A stretch of DNA of 8,020 bases from an uncultured Oscillospiraceae bacterium (GCA_934667865.1 CAKUMR010000044.1:1-8020), one strand, 5' to 3'. Positions 1 through 5,884 are shown, counted from the first letter of the stretch. Notes: generated by a model from the sequence alone, not told the origin. Made by a program: numbers and translations.

Positions 1-2
1 TC

Positions 3-260
3 CACGCGGGCGAGTATCTGGCGCTCTACGGCGGCGCGCTCTTCGGCAGCAACACGGACATCACGGCGCTGCTGCGCGGTCTTGCCGAAAAGGTGCGCGA
101 GGAGAACGCGGAGTTCATCACCATCTACTATGGCGCGGACATCACGCAGGAGCAGGCGGCGCAGACCGTGAAGCTCTTCGGCGAGCTCTGCCCCGATGCG
201 GAGATCAACCTGATCGACGGCGGCCAGCCGGTGTATTACTACCTGATCTCGGCGGAATAA
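3..260 (+). CDS. FakA/YloV-like DAK-family protein, C-terminal end (partial)
   Basis: Only the last 85 residues are present; the gene begins before the window and stops at TAA 258-260. The visible part includes a GSNTDITALL segment, then a FITIYYGADIT strand, a helix rich in A and Q, and the ending GGQPVYYYLISAE. From family knowledge this matches the C-terminal domain of FakA/YloV-type proteins (fatty acid kinase catalytic subunit, DhaL-like kinase plus C-terminal domain), whose ends typically read as a YG-D/E-T stretch followed by GGQP-Y-Y-I-S-E. In characterised Firmicutes FakA works in the cytoplasm with a DegV-family FakB protein to phosphorylate exogenous fatty acids. The kinase domain lies outside the window, so kinase function is inferred from the family only. 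It is followed 10 bases later by a strong terminator, so it is the last gene of its transcript. Confidence 0.8.
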   Translation, partial: HAGEYLALYGGALFGSNTDITALLRGLAEKVREENAEFITIYYGADITQEQAAQTVKLFGELCPDAEINLIDGGQPVYYYLISAE

Positions 261-270
261 TTGCAAATTA

Positions 271-303
271 AAAAGGCACAGCCCGGCTGGGGCTGTGCCT
301 TTT
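271..303. terminator. Bidirectional intrinsic terminator
   Basis: A perfect 14-bp stem (271-284 with 290-303) encloses a 5-base loop. The arms begin with AAAA and end with TTTT, so the U-tract is part of the stem in either direction. It lies 10 bases after the FakA-like stop and 26 bases beyond the stop of the convergent acetyltransferase, so it can end both transcripts. Confidence 0.88.
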
Positions 304-329
304 GCTGTTATGCAGGAAAAACCAAACGC

Positions 330-854
330 TCAGTCCAGCTTTTTCCCCATTTCGATCCGCACCTCATGACGCTCGGGGTCGGTGTTTGAATAGGAATACA
401 GATCAAAGCCGATGATCTCAAACCCGTTCTTTTTATAAAACGCGATGGCGTTTTCGTTGCAGGACTGCGTTTCCAGCACGAGCATCCGGGCGCCGGAGGC
501 TCTCGCCGCTTCCGTGATGTGCTGCATGAGCGCCGTTCCGAGCCCCTTCTGGCGCTGTGCGCCGTCAAACACGCAGATGTTGCTGAGACGGAAGCGGTGA
601 TTCCAATTTTCCGGCGCGCCCTCCACGAATCCGATCAGCTTTTCACCTTCAAACGCGCCGAAGGCGACCGGGGCGTCCAGCCATTCGCCGAAAAATTCGT
701 CGTCAAAGGACTTCTCCGCGGGCGCTTCGAGAGGAACATAGCGGAACAGAAACCCCTGCGCGGAGGGACAAATATCATAATAGCCCTTCGTCCGGTAGCG
801 AACGGTGAATTTTTTGCCGGCATACGCCGTTTTGTCCAGAGGCAGGATCGTCAT
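330..854 (-). CDS. GNAT-family N-acetyltransferase, SatA/Sat4-like
   Basis: A 174-residue cytoplasmic acetyl-CoA-dependent acyltransferase. The acetyl-CoA pyrophosphate-binding motif (R/Q-x-x-G-x-G/A) is seen as RQKGLG at residues 101-106, and the second family motif is NAIAFYKKNGF at 135-145. The order of NWN (83-85), a strand ending in CVF, RQKGLGTALM, LETQ (127-130) and the FY-GF stretch recalls streptothricin acetyltransferases of the SatA/Sat4 type, but that resemblance is from memory and the acceptor substrate is unknown. The ATG at 854 was chosen because GGAGGTG (862-868) lies 7 bases upstream; the same frame extends to 899 without a better site. It follows the aminopeptidase by 60 bases with a hairpin between them, so co-transcription is possible but unproven. 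No convincing promoter of its own was seen. Confidence 0.85.
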   Translation of the reverse strand: MTILPLDKTAYAGKKFTVRYRTKGYYDICPSAQGFLFRYVPLEAPAEKSFDDEFFGEWLDAPVAFGAFEGEKLIGFVEGAPENWNHRFRLSNICVFDGAQRQKGLGTALMQHITEAARASGARMLVLETQSCNENAIAFYKKNGFEIIGFDLYSYSNTDPERHEVRIEMGKKLD

Positions 855-881
855 ATGGCAGCACCTCCATTTTAATATAAG

Positions 882-909
882 GCCAGCCGCAGCTTGCACT
901 GCGGCCGGC
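882..909 (-). terminator. Hairpin after the aminopeptidase gene, possible weak terminator
   Basis: An 11-bp GC-rich stem (882-892 with 899-909, one A/C mismatch) with a 6-base loop starts 5 bases beyond the aminopeptidase stop. On the minus strand it is followed only by CTTATATT rather than a run of U, so termination may be partial and allow read-through into the acetyltransferase. On the plus strand it is followed by a better T-run (912-916), but no plus-strand gene ends here. Confidence 0.45.
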
Positions 910-914
910 TATTT

Positions 915-2183
915 TTATGCCTCAAAGAATGCCGTGCACAGGCGGCAGAAGGCGTCCTGATCGCGCAGGCCCATCAGCTCGCGCGCAGAGTGCATGGCCA
1001 GCAGCGGCACGCCGATGTCCGCCGCAGGCATAGCCAGCAGCGACGAGGCCATGGAGCCGACCGTGCTGCCGCCGGGGAGGTCGGCGCGGTTCATATAGGT
1101 TTGCAGCGGGATGCCGTGCGCCTCGCACAGACCGCGCACGACCGCGCAGGTCTCCGCGTCGGAGGAATAGCGGGGCGAACGCTTGAGCGCCACGCCGCCG
1201 TTCAGCACGGGCGCGCAGAGGCTGTCGGCATATTCCGGATGGTTCGGGTGCAGGGCGTGCGCCGCATCGCAGGAAAGAAGCATCCCGTGCACGCAGGCGT
1301 TGAGGAACGCCGCCCGATCCATGCCCAGCGCCAGCGCGATCTTTTCCAGAATGACCGTCAGCGTCGAGCTGTCCGCGCCGCGGCGGGTGTTGCTGCCGAT
1401 CTCCTCGTTGTCGTAGAGCACTGCGACGTTGATCTCGCTGCCCTGTGCTTCCAGCAGGCCGTGCAGGCAGGCGTGGACGGAGGTCAGGTTGTCCAGCCGC
1501 GGGGAGGAAAGGAAGTCCTCCTCGAAGCCCACGGCCTGCGCCTTCTCGTCGCAGTAGGCGCACAGCTCAAAGGAAAGAATGTCCTGCGCAGGGACGTTCA
1601 GCTTTTCCGCGAGCTTGCCGGTGAGCCAGCCGTTTTTCTCAAATTCCTTTGCGGCGGTCGCGCAGAGAGGGAAGAGATCCACGTTTGCCTTCGTCGGCAC
1701 GCCCTTGTTGACCTCACGGTTCATATGGATGGCGACGTTGGGGATGGTCAGAAGCGGCCGGTCCCACGCCACAAGGCGGCGTTCGGGGCGCATGGGGTCC
1801 GCCGTGCGCACCAGCACAACACCGGCGAGGCTCAGAGGACGATCCAGCCAGGTGTTGTAGATCGCGCCGCCGTAGGGCTCGACGTTCAGCTTGCAGCAGC
1901 CGCCGGAAACAATCTCCGGCTCCGGCTTGATGCGCAGACAGGGCCAGTCGGTGTGCGTCGCGGCGATGCGGAAGGCCGAGGCAGCCTCCCCCACGGTGAA
2001 GGCGACGAGATTTGTGCCGTTTTCCACAAAATAGCGGCCGCCTTTCTTAACGGGGAAATCGCCGCCGAGTGCCAGCCCGGTAAAACCGGCCTTTTGCAGC
2101 TCCTCCGCAGCCATCGCCACGGTATGATAAGGGGAAACGCCGCCGTCGAGCCAGCGGCAGAGCGCCTGTTCCAGTGTTGTCAT
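915..2183 (-). CDS. apeB: M18-family aminopeptidase (aspartyl aminopeptidase type)
   Basis: A 422-residue zinc-dependent cytosolic aminopeptidase that removes N-terminal residues, in the family usually acidic ones. The family landmarks appear in order: THTDWPCLRIKP with a metal-ligand His77; SPRLDNLTS with Asp231, the bridging position; DNEEIGS with Glu260-Glu261, catalytic and metal-binding; SCDAAHALHPN with Asp306; DLPGGSTVGSMAS at 368-380; and LLAMHSARE with His398. No key residue is missing, and the length is close to bacterial M18 proteins (about 420-460). The ATG at 2183 overlaps the thioesterase stop as ATGA, and GAGGAGG sits about 8 bases upstream inside the end of that gene, which points to translational coupling. 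There is no signal peptide. The family call is firm; the exact peptide specificity and the symbol apeB are inferred from the family. Confidence 0.92.
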   Translation of the reverse strand: MTTLEQALCRWLDGGVSPYHTVAMAAEELQKAGFTGLALGGDFPVKKGGRYFVENGTNLVAFTVGEAASAFRIAATHTDWPCLRIKPEPEIVSGGCCKLNVEPYGGAIYNTWLDRPLSLAGVVLVRTADPMRPERRLVAWDRPLLTIPNVAIHMNREVNKGVPTKANVDLFPLCATAAKEFEKNGWLTGKLAEKLNVPAQDILSFELCAYCDEKAQAVGFEEDFLSSPRLDNLTSVHACLHGLLEAQGSEINVAVLYDNEEIGSNTRRGADSSTLTVILEKIALALGMDRAAFLNACVHGMLLSCDAAHALHPNHPEYADSLCAPVLNGGVALKRSPRYSSDAETCAVVRGLCEAHGIPLQTYMNRADLPGGSTVGSMASSLLAMPAADIGVPLLAMHSARELMGLRDQDAFCRLCTAFFEA

Positions 2184-2872
2184 TGTGATTCCTCCTCAGA
2201 TTGTTGGAAGCGTGCCCGGAAGCTCTCCGAGCCGTCGGATTTTACGCCGCGGACGCAGCCGTCCTTGGCAAAGAGCCGGAGCGTTTCGCCCAGAAAGCAC
2301 TCGCGGTCGTAGATCACTTCGATCCATTTTGTATCCGGCGGGGCGAAGCGCTGCGCGTGCCGGACGTAGACGACGTTATTCAGATGACCGTTGTCGTCTA
2401 TCTCCTCCGGTGTGACCGTCCATGCGCCGGCCTCCGGCAGCGGTTCCGGCAGAACCGGGCGGCGAATCGTCTCACGGCACTCCGGCTCGCGCACGGGCAG
2501 CGTCCAGAGCACGTCGATGTCGCGCAGATTGGCGATGCGGCGGGTCTGCTCGTTGGCCAGCACCCAGTAGTGCAGCGCGCGGCCGATGCTGCGCCCCTGA
2601 TACAAAAATTCGTAGTCGCGGACGCTCATGGCGGGCGAGGGCCTGCGCAGCCATGTCCGCACGGTCACGGCGGTGTCCGGCGGCGGCAGCTCGCGCATGG
2701 AGATGCGGCTGCGCACCAGCATCCACAGGCAGCCATAGCGTTCGACCATCGCGTCGTGGCCGATGCCGAGGTCGTTTGCGTGGTCGGTGGCTGCCTGCGC
2801 CAGTGCGGCGGTCAGCATTTCCGGCGTCCATGCGCCCTTGGCGGTGTAGGAAATTTCAAGGCAGGTGTTCAA
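2180..2872 (-). CDS. Acyl-ACP thioesterase (FatA/FatB-like, double hotdog)
   Basis: A 230-residue cytoplasmic enzyme predicted to hydrolyse acyl-ACP to free fatty acid plus ACP. It fits the bacterial acyl-ACP thioesterase family: two hotdog repeats, roughly residues 1-130 and 145-225. The first holds WMLVRSRISMRELP and VRTWLRRPS followed by RDYEF. The second holds DDNGHLNNVVY (159-169), the D-x-N-x-H catalytic motif (Asp159, Asn161, His163), and YDRECFLGE (188-196), which corresponds to the family's E-C pair (Glu191, Cys192). The start is TTG at 2872-2870, chosen because GGGAGGT (2880-2886) is exactly 7 bases upstream and no ATG or GTG fits. A clear promoter lies just upstream. It is first in an operon with the aminopeptidase. 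Chain-length specificity cannot be told from sequence. Confidence 0.9.
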   Translation of the reverse strand: MNTCLEISYTAKGAWTPEMLTAALAQAATDHANDLGIGHDAMVERYGCLWMLVRSRISMRELPPPDTAVTVRTWLRRPSPAMSVRDYEFLYQGRSIGRALHYWVLANEQTRRIANLRDIDVLWTLPVREPECRETIRRPVLPEPLPEAGAWTVTPEEIDDNGHLNNVVYVRHAQRFAPPDTKWIEVIYDRECFLGETLRLFAKDGCVRGVKSDGSESFRARFQQSEEESQ

Positions 2873-2879
2873 AAATGGT

Positions 2880-2886
2880 ACCTCCC
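2880..2886 (-). promoter_or_regulatory. Ribosome binding site that fixes the TTG start of the thioesterase
   Basis: GGGAGGT on the minus strand lies 7 bases before TTG 2872-2870. The first codons after the TTG run directly into the hotdog domain, and no ATG or GTG in frame stands at a suitable distance. Confidence 0.8.
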
Positions 2887-2901
2887 GGTGTGATTTGCTT
2901 T

Positions 2902-2930
2902 ATTGTATCACGCCGCGGCCGCCGCGTCAA
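2902..2930 (-). promoter_or_regulatory. Sigma-70-type promoter of the thioesterase-aminopeptidase operon
   Basis: On the minus strand, TTGACG (2925-2930) and TACAAT (2902-2907) are separated by exactly 17 bases, each one mismatch from consensus. The predicted start of transcription is near 2895, giving a short leader of about 22 bases that contains the ribosome binding site. Confidence 0.8.
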
Positions 2931-2957
2931 TCGCGCGGGAGGCGCTTTCCCGGCGTG

Positions 2958-2985
2958 AAAAAAGTTTGAAAATGTAAACTTTTTT
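2958..2985. repeat. AT-rich perfect inverted repeat between divergent promoters
   Basis: AAAAAAGTTT (2958-2967) is perfectly complementary to AAACTTTTTT (2976-2985) across an 8-base gap. It is not at the end of any gene. It lies 27 bases beyond the minus-strand -35 box and 30 bases before the plus-strand -35 box, so it is nearly equidistant. Possible roles are a regulator binding site or paired A-tract/UP-like elements that stimulate both promoters. Confidence 0.55.
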
Positions 2986-3015
2986 GCGAAAAGGGGACAG
3001 ATCGCGCCAAATTGA

Positions 3016-3044
3016 TTGCAATGTGCCGCCGGTTGTGATAGGAT
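3016..3044 (+). promoter_or_regulatory. Promoter of the parvulin foldase gene (extended -10)
   Basis: TTGCAA (3016-3021) and TAGGAT (3039-3044) are 17 bases apart, and a TG stands one base before the -10 box (an extended -10). Each hexamer matches consensus at 4 of 6 positions. Transcription would start near 3051, leaving a leader of about 28 bases with AGGAGAG (3064-3070) 8 bases before the ATG. Confidence 0.65.
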
Positions 3045-3078
3045 AAACAGGCAATTTATCAAAAGGAGAGCTTACAAC

Positions 3079-4728
3079 ATGGCTTCAGAAGAAAATCGCC
3101 CTGTGACTCCCTCCACGGAAAATCCGGAGGAAACGGTCGTACAGGACGCAGAGAATCCCGCCGGGGAGGCGGTGCAGGAGGCTGCCTCCGAGATCGCGGA
3201 GGATACGGCCGAGCTGACTGAGGATACCGCAGAGGCGGCGGAAACCGTTGAGGAAACGGCGGAAAATGAAGAGCCCGCAGCCGAAGCGGCGGAGGAAACG
3301 GAGGACGCTCCCGCGGAGGCGCCGAAGAAGGGTCTTTCCAGGGGTGCGAAGATCAGCATCATCATTGCCGCGGCGGTTCTGGTGCTGGGCGCGCTGGCCG
3401 CCGGCGTGTTCTGGTTCCTCAGCGCCCACCCGGAGCTGACGGCCAAGAAGGTCGAGACGGCATATGGCGATCAGGCCTATCTGGCGGAAACCCCCGCCTT
3501 CGGCACGAGTGAGCTGACCGACCGCGACCGCTATGACATCACGGACACCACCGCCGACAGCCTTGAAATGCGCACGGTGATCGCCAGAGATGTTGACGGC
3601 GACTATTTCATGACCAACGGCGAATTGCAGGTCGCCTACTGGATGGAGTTTTATCAGATGATGCAGAGCTACGGCTCCTACATTTCCATGATGGGACTGG
3701 ACACCACGCGCCCCCTGCACGAGCAGTCCTCCCTGTTGGAGGGCAACACATGGGAGCAGTACTTCATTACCTCCGTTGTGCGCAAGGTTTCCCAGTTCCG
3801 CGCGCTGGAGCGTGCGGCGCAGGCCGAAGGCTATGAGCTCCCGGAGGACGTTGCCACGCAGCTCGACGACCTGACGAATCCGGAGGGAACACTGGCGAAG
3901 GAGGCTTCCGACGCAGGCTTTGAGAGCATCGACGCCTACTTGCAGGAGAACTTCGGCGCAGGTGTGACGGCGAAGGATTACCAGAACTATATGCGGATGT
4001 ATATCACCGCCATGCACTACTATCAGGACGTGCTCTATGGCGAGCCCTATGCCAACGCGACGGACGCCGAGGTCGAGGCCTACTACGACGCGAACGCGGA
4101 AGCCTATGCGGAAAAGGGCACCCTGAAGGTCAACAATGTCAATATCCGCCACATCCTCATCCAGCCTGAGGGCGAGAAGGGTGCGGACGGCACCTATTCC
4201 GAGGACGCATGGGCAGCAGCGGAGGCCGAGGCCAACCGCATCTATGCTCTGTGGCAGGAAAACCAGACCGAGGACAACTTCTCCGAGCTGGCCAAGACCT
4301 ATTCCAAGGACAGCAATGCGAGCGACGGCGGCATCTACGAGGGCCTGATCCCCGGCAAGACGGTCACGGAGTTCAACGACTGGTGCTTTGACGCCGCCCG
4401 CAAGGCCGGCGACACCGGCATCGTGCGCACGACCTACGGCTACCACATCATGTACTTCTGCGGCACGGACGACACCCGCGCGTGGTTTGACACCGCGAAG
4501 GAGGATATGGCCGCGGAGCTTGCCAACGAGAAGATCAATGAGCTCTGCGAAACCTATGTGGAGGAATTTGACTACTCCAATATGTGGGTCTTTGATCTTG
4601 TGAGCTATGCCAATGCCCAAAAGGATGCCGAGGCTTCCCAGGCGACGGATGCCAGCGAATCGACGGACGCTGCTTCCGAGGATACTGCGGAATCCACACA
4701 GGCACCCTCCACCGAGGCCGCAGGCTAA
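3079..4728 (+). CDS. PrsA-like membrane-anchored parvulin peptidyl-prolyl isomerase
   Basis: A 549-residue envelope foldase predicted to assist folding of exported proteins by cis-trans isomerisation of proline bonds. Residues 1-82 are a highly acidic, low-complexity Glu/Ala/Thr tail; KKGLSRGAK (83-91) precedes a transmembrane helix at about 92-115, so by the positive-inside rule the tail is cytoplasmic and the rest extracytoplasmic. Residues about 175-320 resemble the helical SurA/PrsA chaperone region. The parvulin domain spans about 350-465: it opens with RHILI (357-361, His358), continues with FSELAKTYSKD and SDGGIYEGLIPG, and closes with YGYHIMYF (453-460, His456). Residues 512-549 form a Ser/Thr/Glu/Asp/Ala tail. 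Unlike classical PrsA there is no lipobox cysteine. The ATG at 3079 has AGGAGAG at 8 bases; an in-frame TTG at 3016 lies inside the promoter and is rejected. The gene stands alone between a promoter and a terminator. Confidence 0.88.
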   Translation: MASEENRPVTPSTENPEETVVQDAENPAGEAVQEAASEIAEDTAELTEDTAEAAETVEETAENEEPAAEAAEETEDAPAEAPKKGLSRGAKISIIIAAAVLVLGALAAGVFWFLSAHPELTAKKVETAYGDQAYLAETPAFGTSELTDRDRYDITDTTADSLEMRTVIARDVDGDYFMTNGELQVAYWMEFYQMMQSYGSYISMMGLDTTRPLHEQSSLLEGNTWEQYFITSVVRKVSQFRALERAAQAEGYELPEDVATQLDDLTNPEGTLAKEASDAGFESIDAYLQENFGAGVTAKDYQNYMRMYITAMHYYQDVLYGEPYANATDAEVEAYYDANAEAYAEKGTLKVNNVNIRHILIQPEGEKGADGTYSEDAWAAAEAEANRIYALWQENQTEDNFSELAKTYSKDSNASDGGIYEGLIPGKTVTEFNDWCFDAARKAGDTGIVRTTYGYHIMYFCGTDDTRAWFDTAKEDMAAELANEKINELCETYVEEFDYSNMWVFDLVSYANAQKDAEASQATDASESTDAASEDTAESTQAPSTEAAG

Positions 4729-4739
4729 AGCGAATCCAG

Positions 4740-4777
4740 ATATAAAAAATCCGTGCCAAGGCACGGATTTTTTATAT
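4740..4777. terminator. Bidirectional terminator between convergent genes
   Basis: A perfect 18-bp inverted repeat (4740-4757 with 4760-4777) separated by AA, with a GC-rich core and AAAAAA/TTTTTT flanks. It starts 11 bases after the foldase stop and directly abuts the stop codon (4778-4780) of the minus-strand Gx transporter gene, so it should end both transcripts. Confidence 0.92.
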
Positions 4778-5275
4778 TCAGCGCAGGCGGAGCCTTTGCA
4801 GCAGAAGCTGCGCGCACAGACCGGTGAACGCTCCTGTGACCATCCCACAGAGGATCAGCACCGGAAGGTACAGAAGAAGCCCTGAAGTTTCGGAGATTAG
4901 CGCGGCCGCGGAAAGCTGACCGAGGTTGTGCGCAATGCCGCCCAGCGTGCCGCAGACCCAGATCTGCTTTTCGCGGACGACCCGGCGCAGAAGCGCCATC
5001 GCAGAAAAGCTGACGAGTCCGCCGGAGAGGGAATAGAGCATGGCCATCAGATTCCCGGCAAAGACGTTGCCGAGGAAGATGCGCACCAGCAGAATCCCCA
5101 GCGCCTCTTTCCAGCCAAGGGCGAAGAGAGCATAGAGCGTGACCAGATTGCTCAGACCCAGCTTCATGCCCGGCACCCGGAAGGACAGGGGAATCTGCCC
5201 CTCCAGAACGAAGATCGTCAGCGCAATGGCCGTGAGCAGGGCGCACCAGGCCAGCCGGCGGCCGCGGGAGATCAC
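4778..5275 (-). CDS. Gx transporter family membrane protein (Hpre_diP_synt_I type)
   Basis: A 165-residue integral membrane protein with about five hydrophobic segments. It matches the family once labelled heptaprenyl diphosphate synthase component I and now usually called Gx transporter: VPGMKLGLSNLVTLYAL (34-50), LGWKEALGILLVRIFLGN (53-70), NLMAMLYSLSGGLVSF (75-90) and GGIAHNLGQLSAAAL (112-126) are all typical. The substrate is not established, and nothing in the sequence shows prenyl transfer. The start is GTG at 5275, overlapping the queT stop as GTGA, with GGAGG (5283-5287) 7 bases upstream, so translation is probably coupled to queT. This makes a role in the same uptake process as QueT plausible, but that is inference. 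No ECF energising genes (ATPases or T component) are in the window. The stop codon abuts the terminator. Confidence 0.85.
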   Translation of the reverse strand: MISRGRRLAWCALLTAIALTIFVLEGQIPLSFRVPGMKLGLSNLVTLYALFALGWKEALGILLVRIFLGNVFAGNLMAMLYSLSGGLVSFSAMALLRRVVREKQIWVCGTLGGIAHNLGQLSAAALISETSGLLLYLPVLILCGMVTGAFTGLCAQLLLQRLRLR

Positions 5276-5793
5276 GCGGCGTCCTCCGGGAACAGGCGGC
5301 GGTTCAGGCCGCGCGCCGAGAAGGCAAAGTACAGCGCGGTTCCGGCGGTCAGAAGGACGGCCAGCTCACCGACGGCGACATAGAGCATATTCAGCCACAT
5401 GGAGAATTCGCCGATGTAGATGGTCAGCTCCGCGCCGACAAAGATCGCGTTGAAGGCGGCGGGCATCACGAGCGCGGGCAGCGGGACGCGCAGCACGTGC
5501 ACATGACGCAGGCGGTACATGGCCAGCGTGGAAAGCGCCGTCGCGACCGTGCCGACCAGCCAGTCCAGCGGCAGAGAGCCGGAGGCCAGCAGGTTGAACA
5601 GGAAGCAGCCCAGCGTCAGACCCCAGATGGCGTCCGGCGTGAACAGCGCGAAGATGCACAGTGCCTCGGACAGGCGAAACTGGATCGCCGCGGAGGTCGT
5701 TCCCGGCAGCAGCAGGTTCTGCAGGAAGGTGAGCGAGGCGTACAGCGCGGCAAAGACCGCGCCGCGGACAAGAGAGCGGACAGTGTGTTTCAT
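5272..5793 (-). CDS. queT: QueT family transporter (queuosine precursor uptake)
   Basis: A 173-residue membrane protein with about five to six hydrophobic segments. It matches the QueT family, thought to be the substrate-binding S component of an ECF transporter that imports queuosine precursors such as preQ1 or queuine. Diagnostic stretches are IQFRLSEALCIFALFTPDAI (37-56), GCFLFNLLASGS (62-73), LVGTVATAL (79-87), PAAFNAIFVGAEL (111-123) and VAVGELAVLL (139-148). The ATG at 5793 was chosen because GGAG (5800-5803) lies 6 bases upstream; an in-frame ATG at 5847 lies within the structured leader, has no ribosome binding site and would add 18 non-family residues. It is first in an operon with the Gx transporter. 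The leader resembles a preQ1 riboswitch, which supports both the family call and repression by preQ1. Confidence 0.88.
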   Translation of the reverse strand: MKHTVRSLVRGAVFAALYASLTFLQNLLLPGTTSAAIQFRLSEALCIFALFTPDAIWGLTLGCFLFNLLASGSLPLDWLVGTVATALSTLAMYRLRHVHVLRVPLPALVMPAAFNAIFVGAELTIYIGEFSMWLNMLYVAVGELAVLLTAGTALYFAFSARGLNRRLFPEDAA

Positions 5794-5807
5794 TTTTTTC
5801 TCCGTTT

Positions 5808-5842
5808 CCGGACGAGGACGGGCGCATAACGCACCGGTCCGG
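5808..5842 (-). promoter_or_regulatory. Hairpin just upstream of the queT ribosome binding site
   Basis: On the minus strand CCGGAC (5837-5842) pairs with GTCCGG (5808-5813), with a partly paired CGG/CCG interior. The 3' arm ends 4 bases before the GGAG at 5800-5803. No run of U follows, so it is not an intrinsic terminator; it could relay the state of the upstream aptamer to translation initiation. The pairing is visible, the role is inferred. Confidence 0.45.
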
Positions 5843-5846
5843 CCCA

Positions 5847-5884
5847 TAGTTTTGTTTTACGACAGGATGGTTTCGAACTGTCGT
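5847..5884 (-). ncRNA. Candidate preQ1 riboswitch aptamer in the queT leader
   Basis: Read on the minus strand: a 7-bp stem ACGACAG/CTGTCGT (5878-5884 with 5859-5865) closes a 12-base loop that begins UUC and ends in C (5866-5877), followed by the A-rich tail AAAACAAAACTA (5847-5858). This is the architecture of the class I preQ1 aptamer: a small hairpin with a roughly 12-base loop starting UUC, a C just before the 3' stem arm that contacts the ligand, and an A-rich tail ending ACUA that docks in the minor groove. Loop CCAU could pair with AUGG just past the tail (5844-5847) to form the pseudoknot. Differences from the textbook form are the longer stem and an atypical loop interior. Location upstream of queT is strong contextual support. 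Class III, known from Ruminococcaceae, is an alternative. Confidence 0.6.

Noticed and set aside
855..899. Upstream start for the acetyltransferase at 899
   Set aside because: The extra 15 residues would be translated through the hairpin and the ribosome binding site of the better start at 854.
874..902. Possible promoter of the acetyltransferase with -10 TATATT at 874-879
   Set aside because: The -35 position 17 bases upstream reads GCAGTG and falls inside the hairpin stem, far from consensus.
894..2312. Long plus-strand open frame opposite the aminopeptidase
   Set aside because: It is an antisense shadow caused by GC-rich codon use; its translation is rich in His, Arg, Gln and Ala with no family features, whereas the minus strand encodes a complete M18 enzyme.
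3085..4848. Minus-strand open frame of almost 590 codons opposite the foldase
   Set aside because: It spans the foldase, the terminator and part of the Gx gene, has no sensible ribosome binding site and no recognisable domains; the plus-strand parvulin explains the region.
5794..5847. Upstream ATG for queT at 5847
   Set aside because: It lies in the aptamer tail, has no ribosome binding site and adds residues that do not fit the QueT family; the ATG at 5793 has GGAG at a proper distance.
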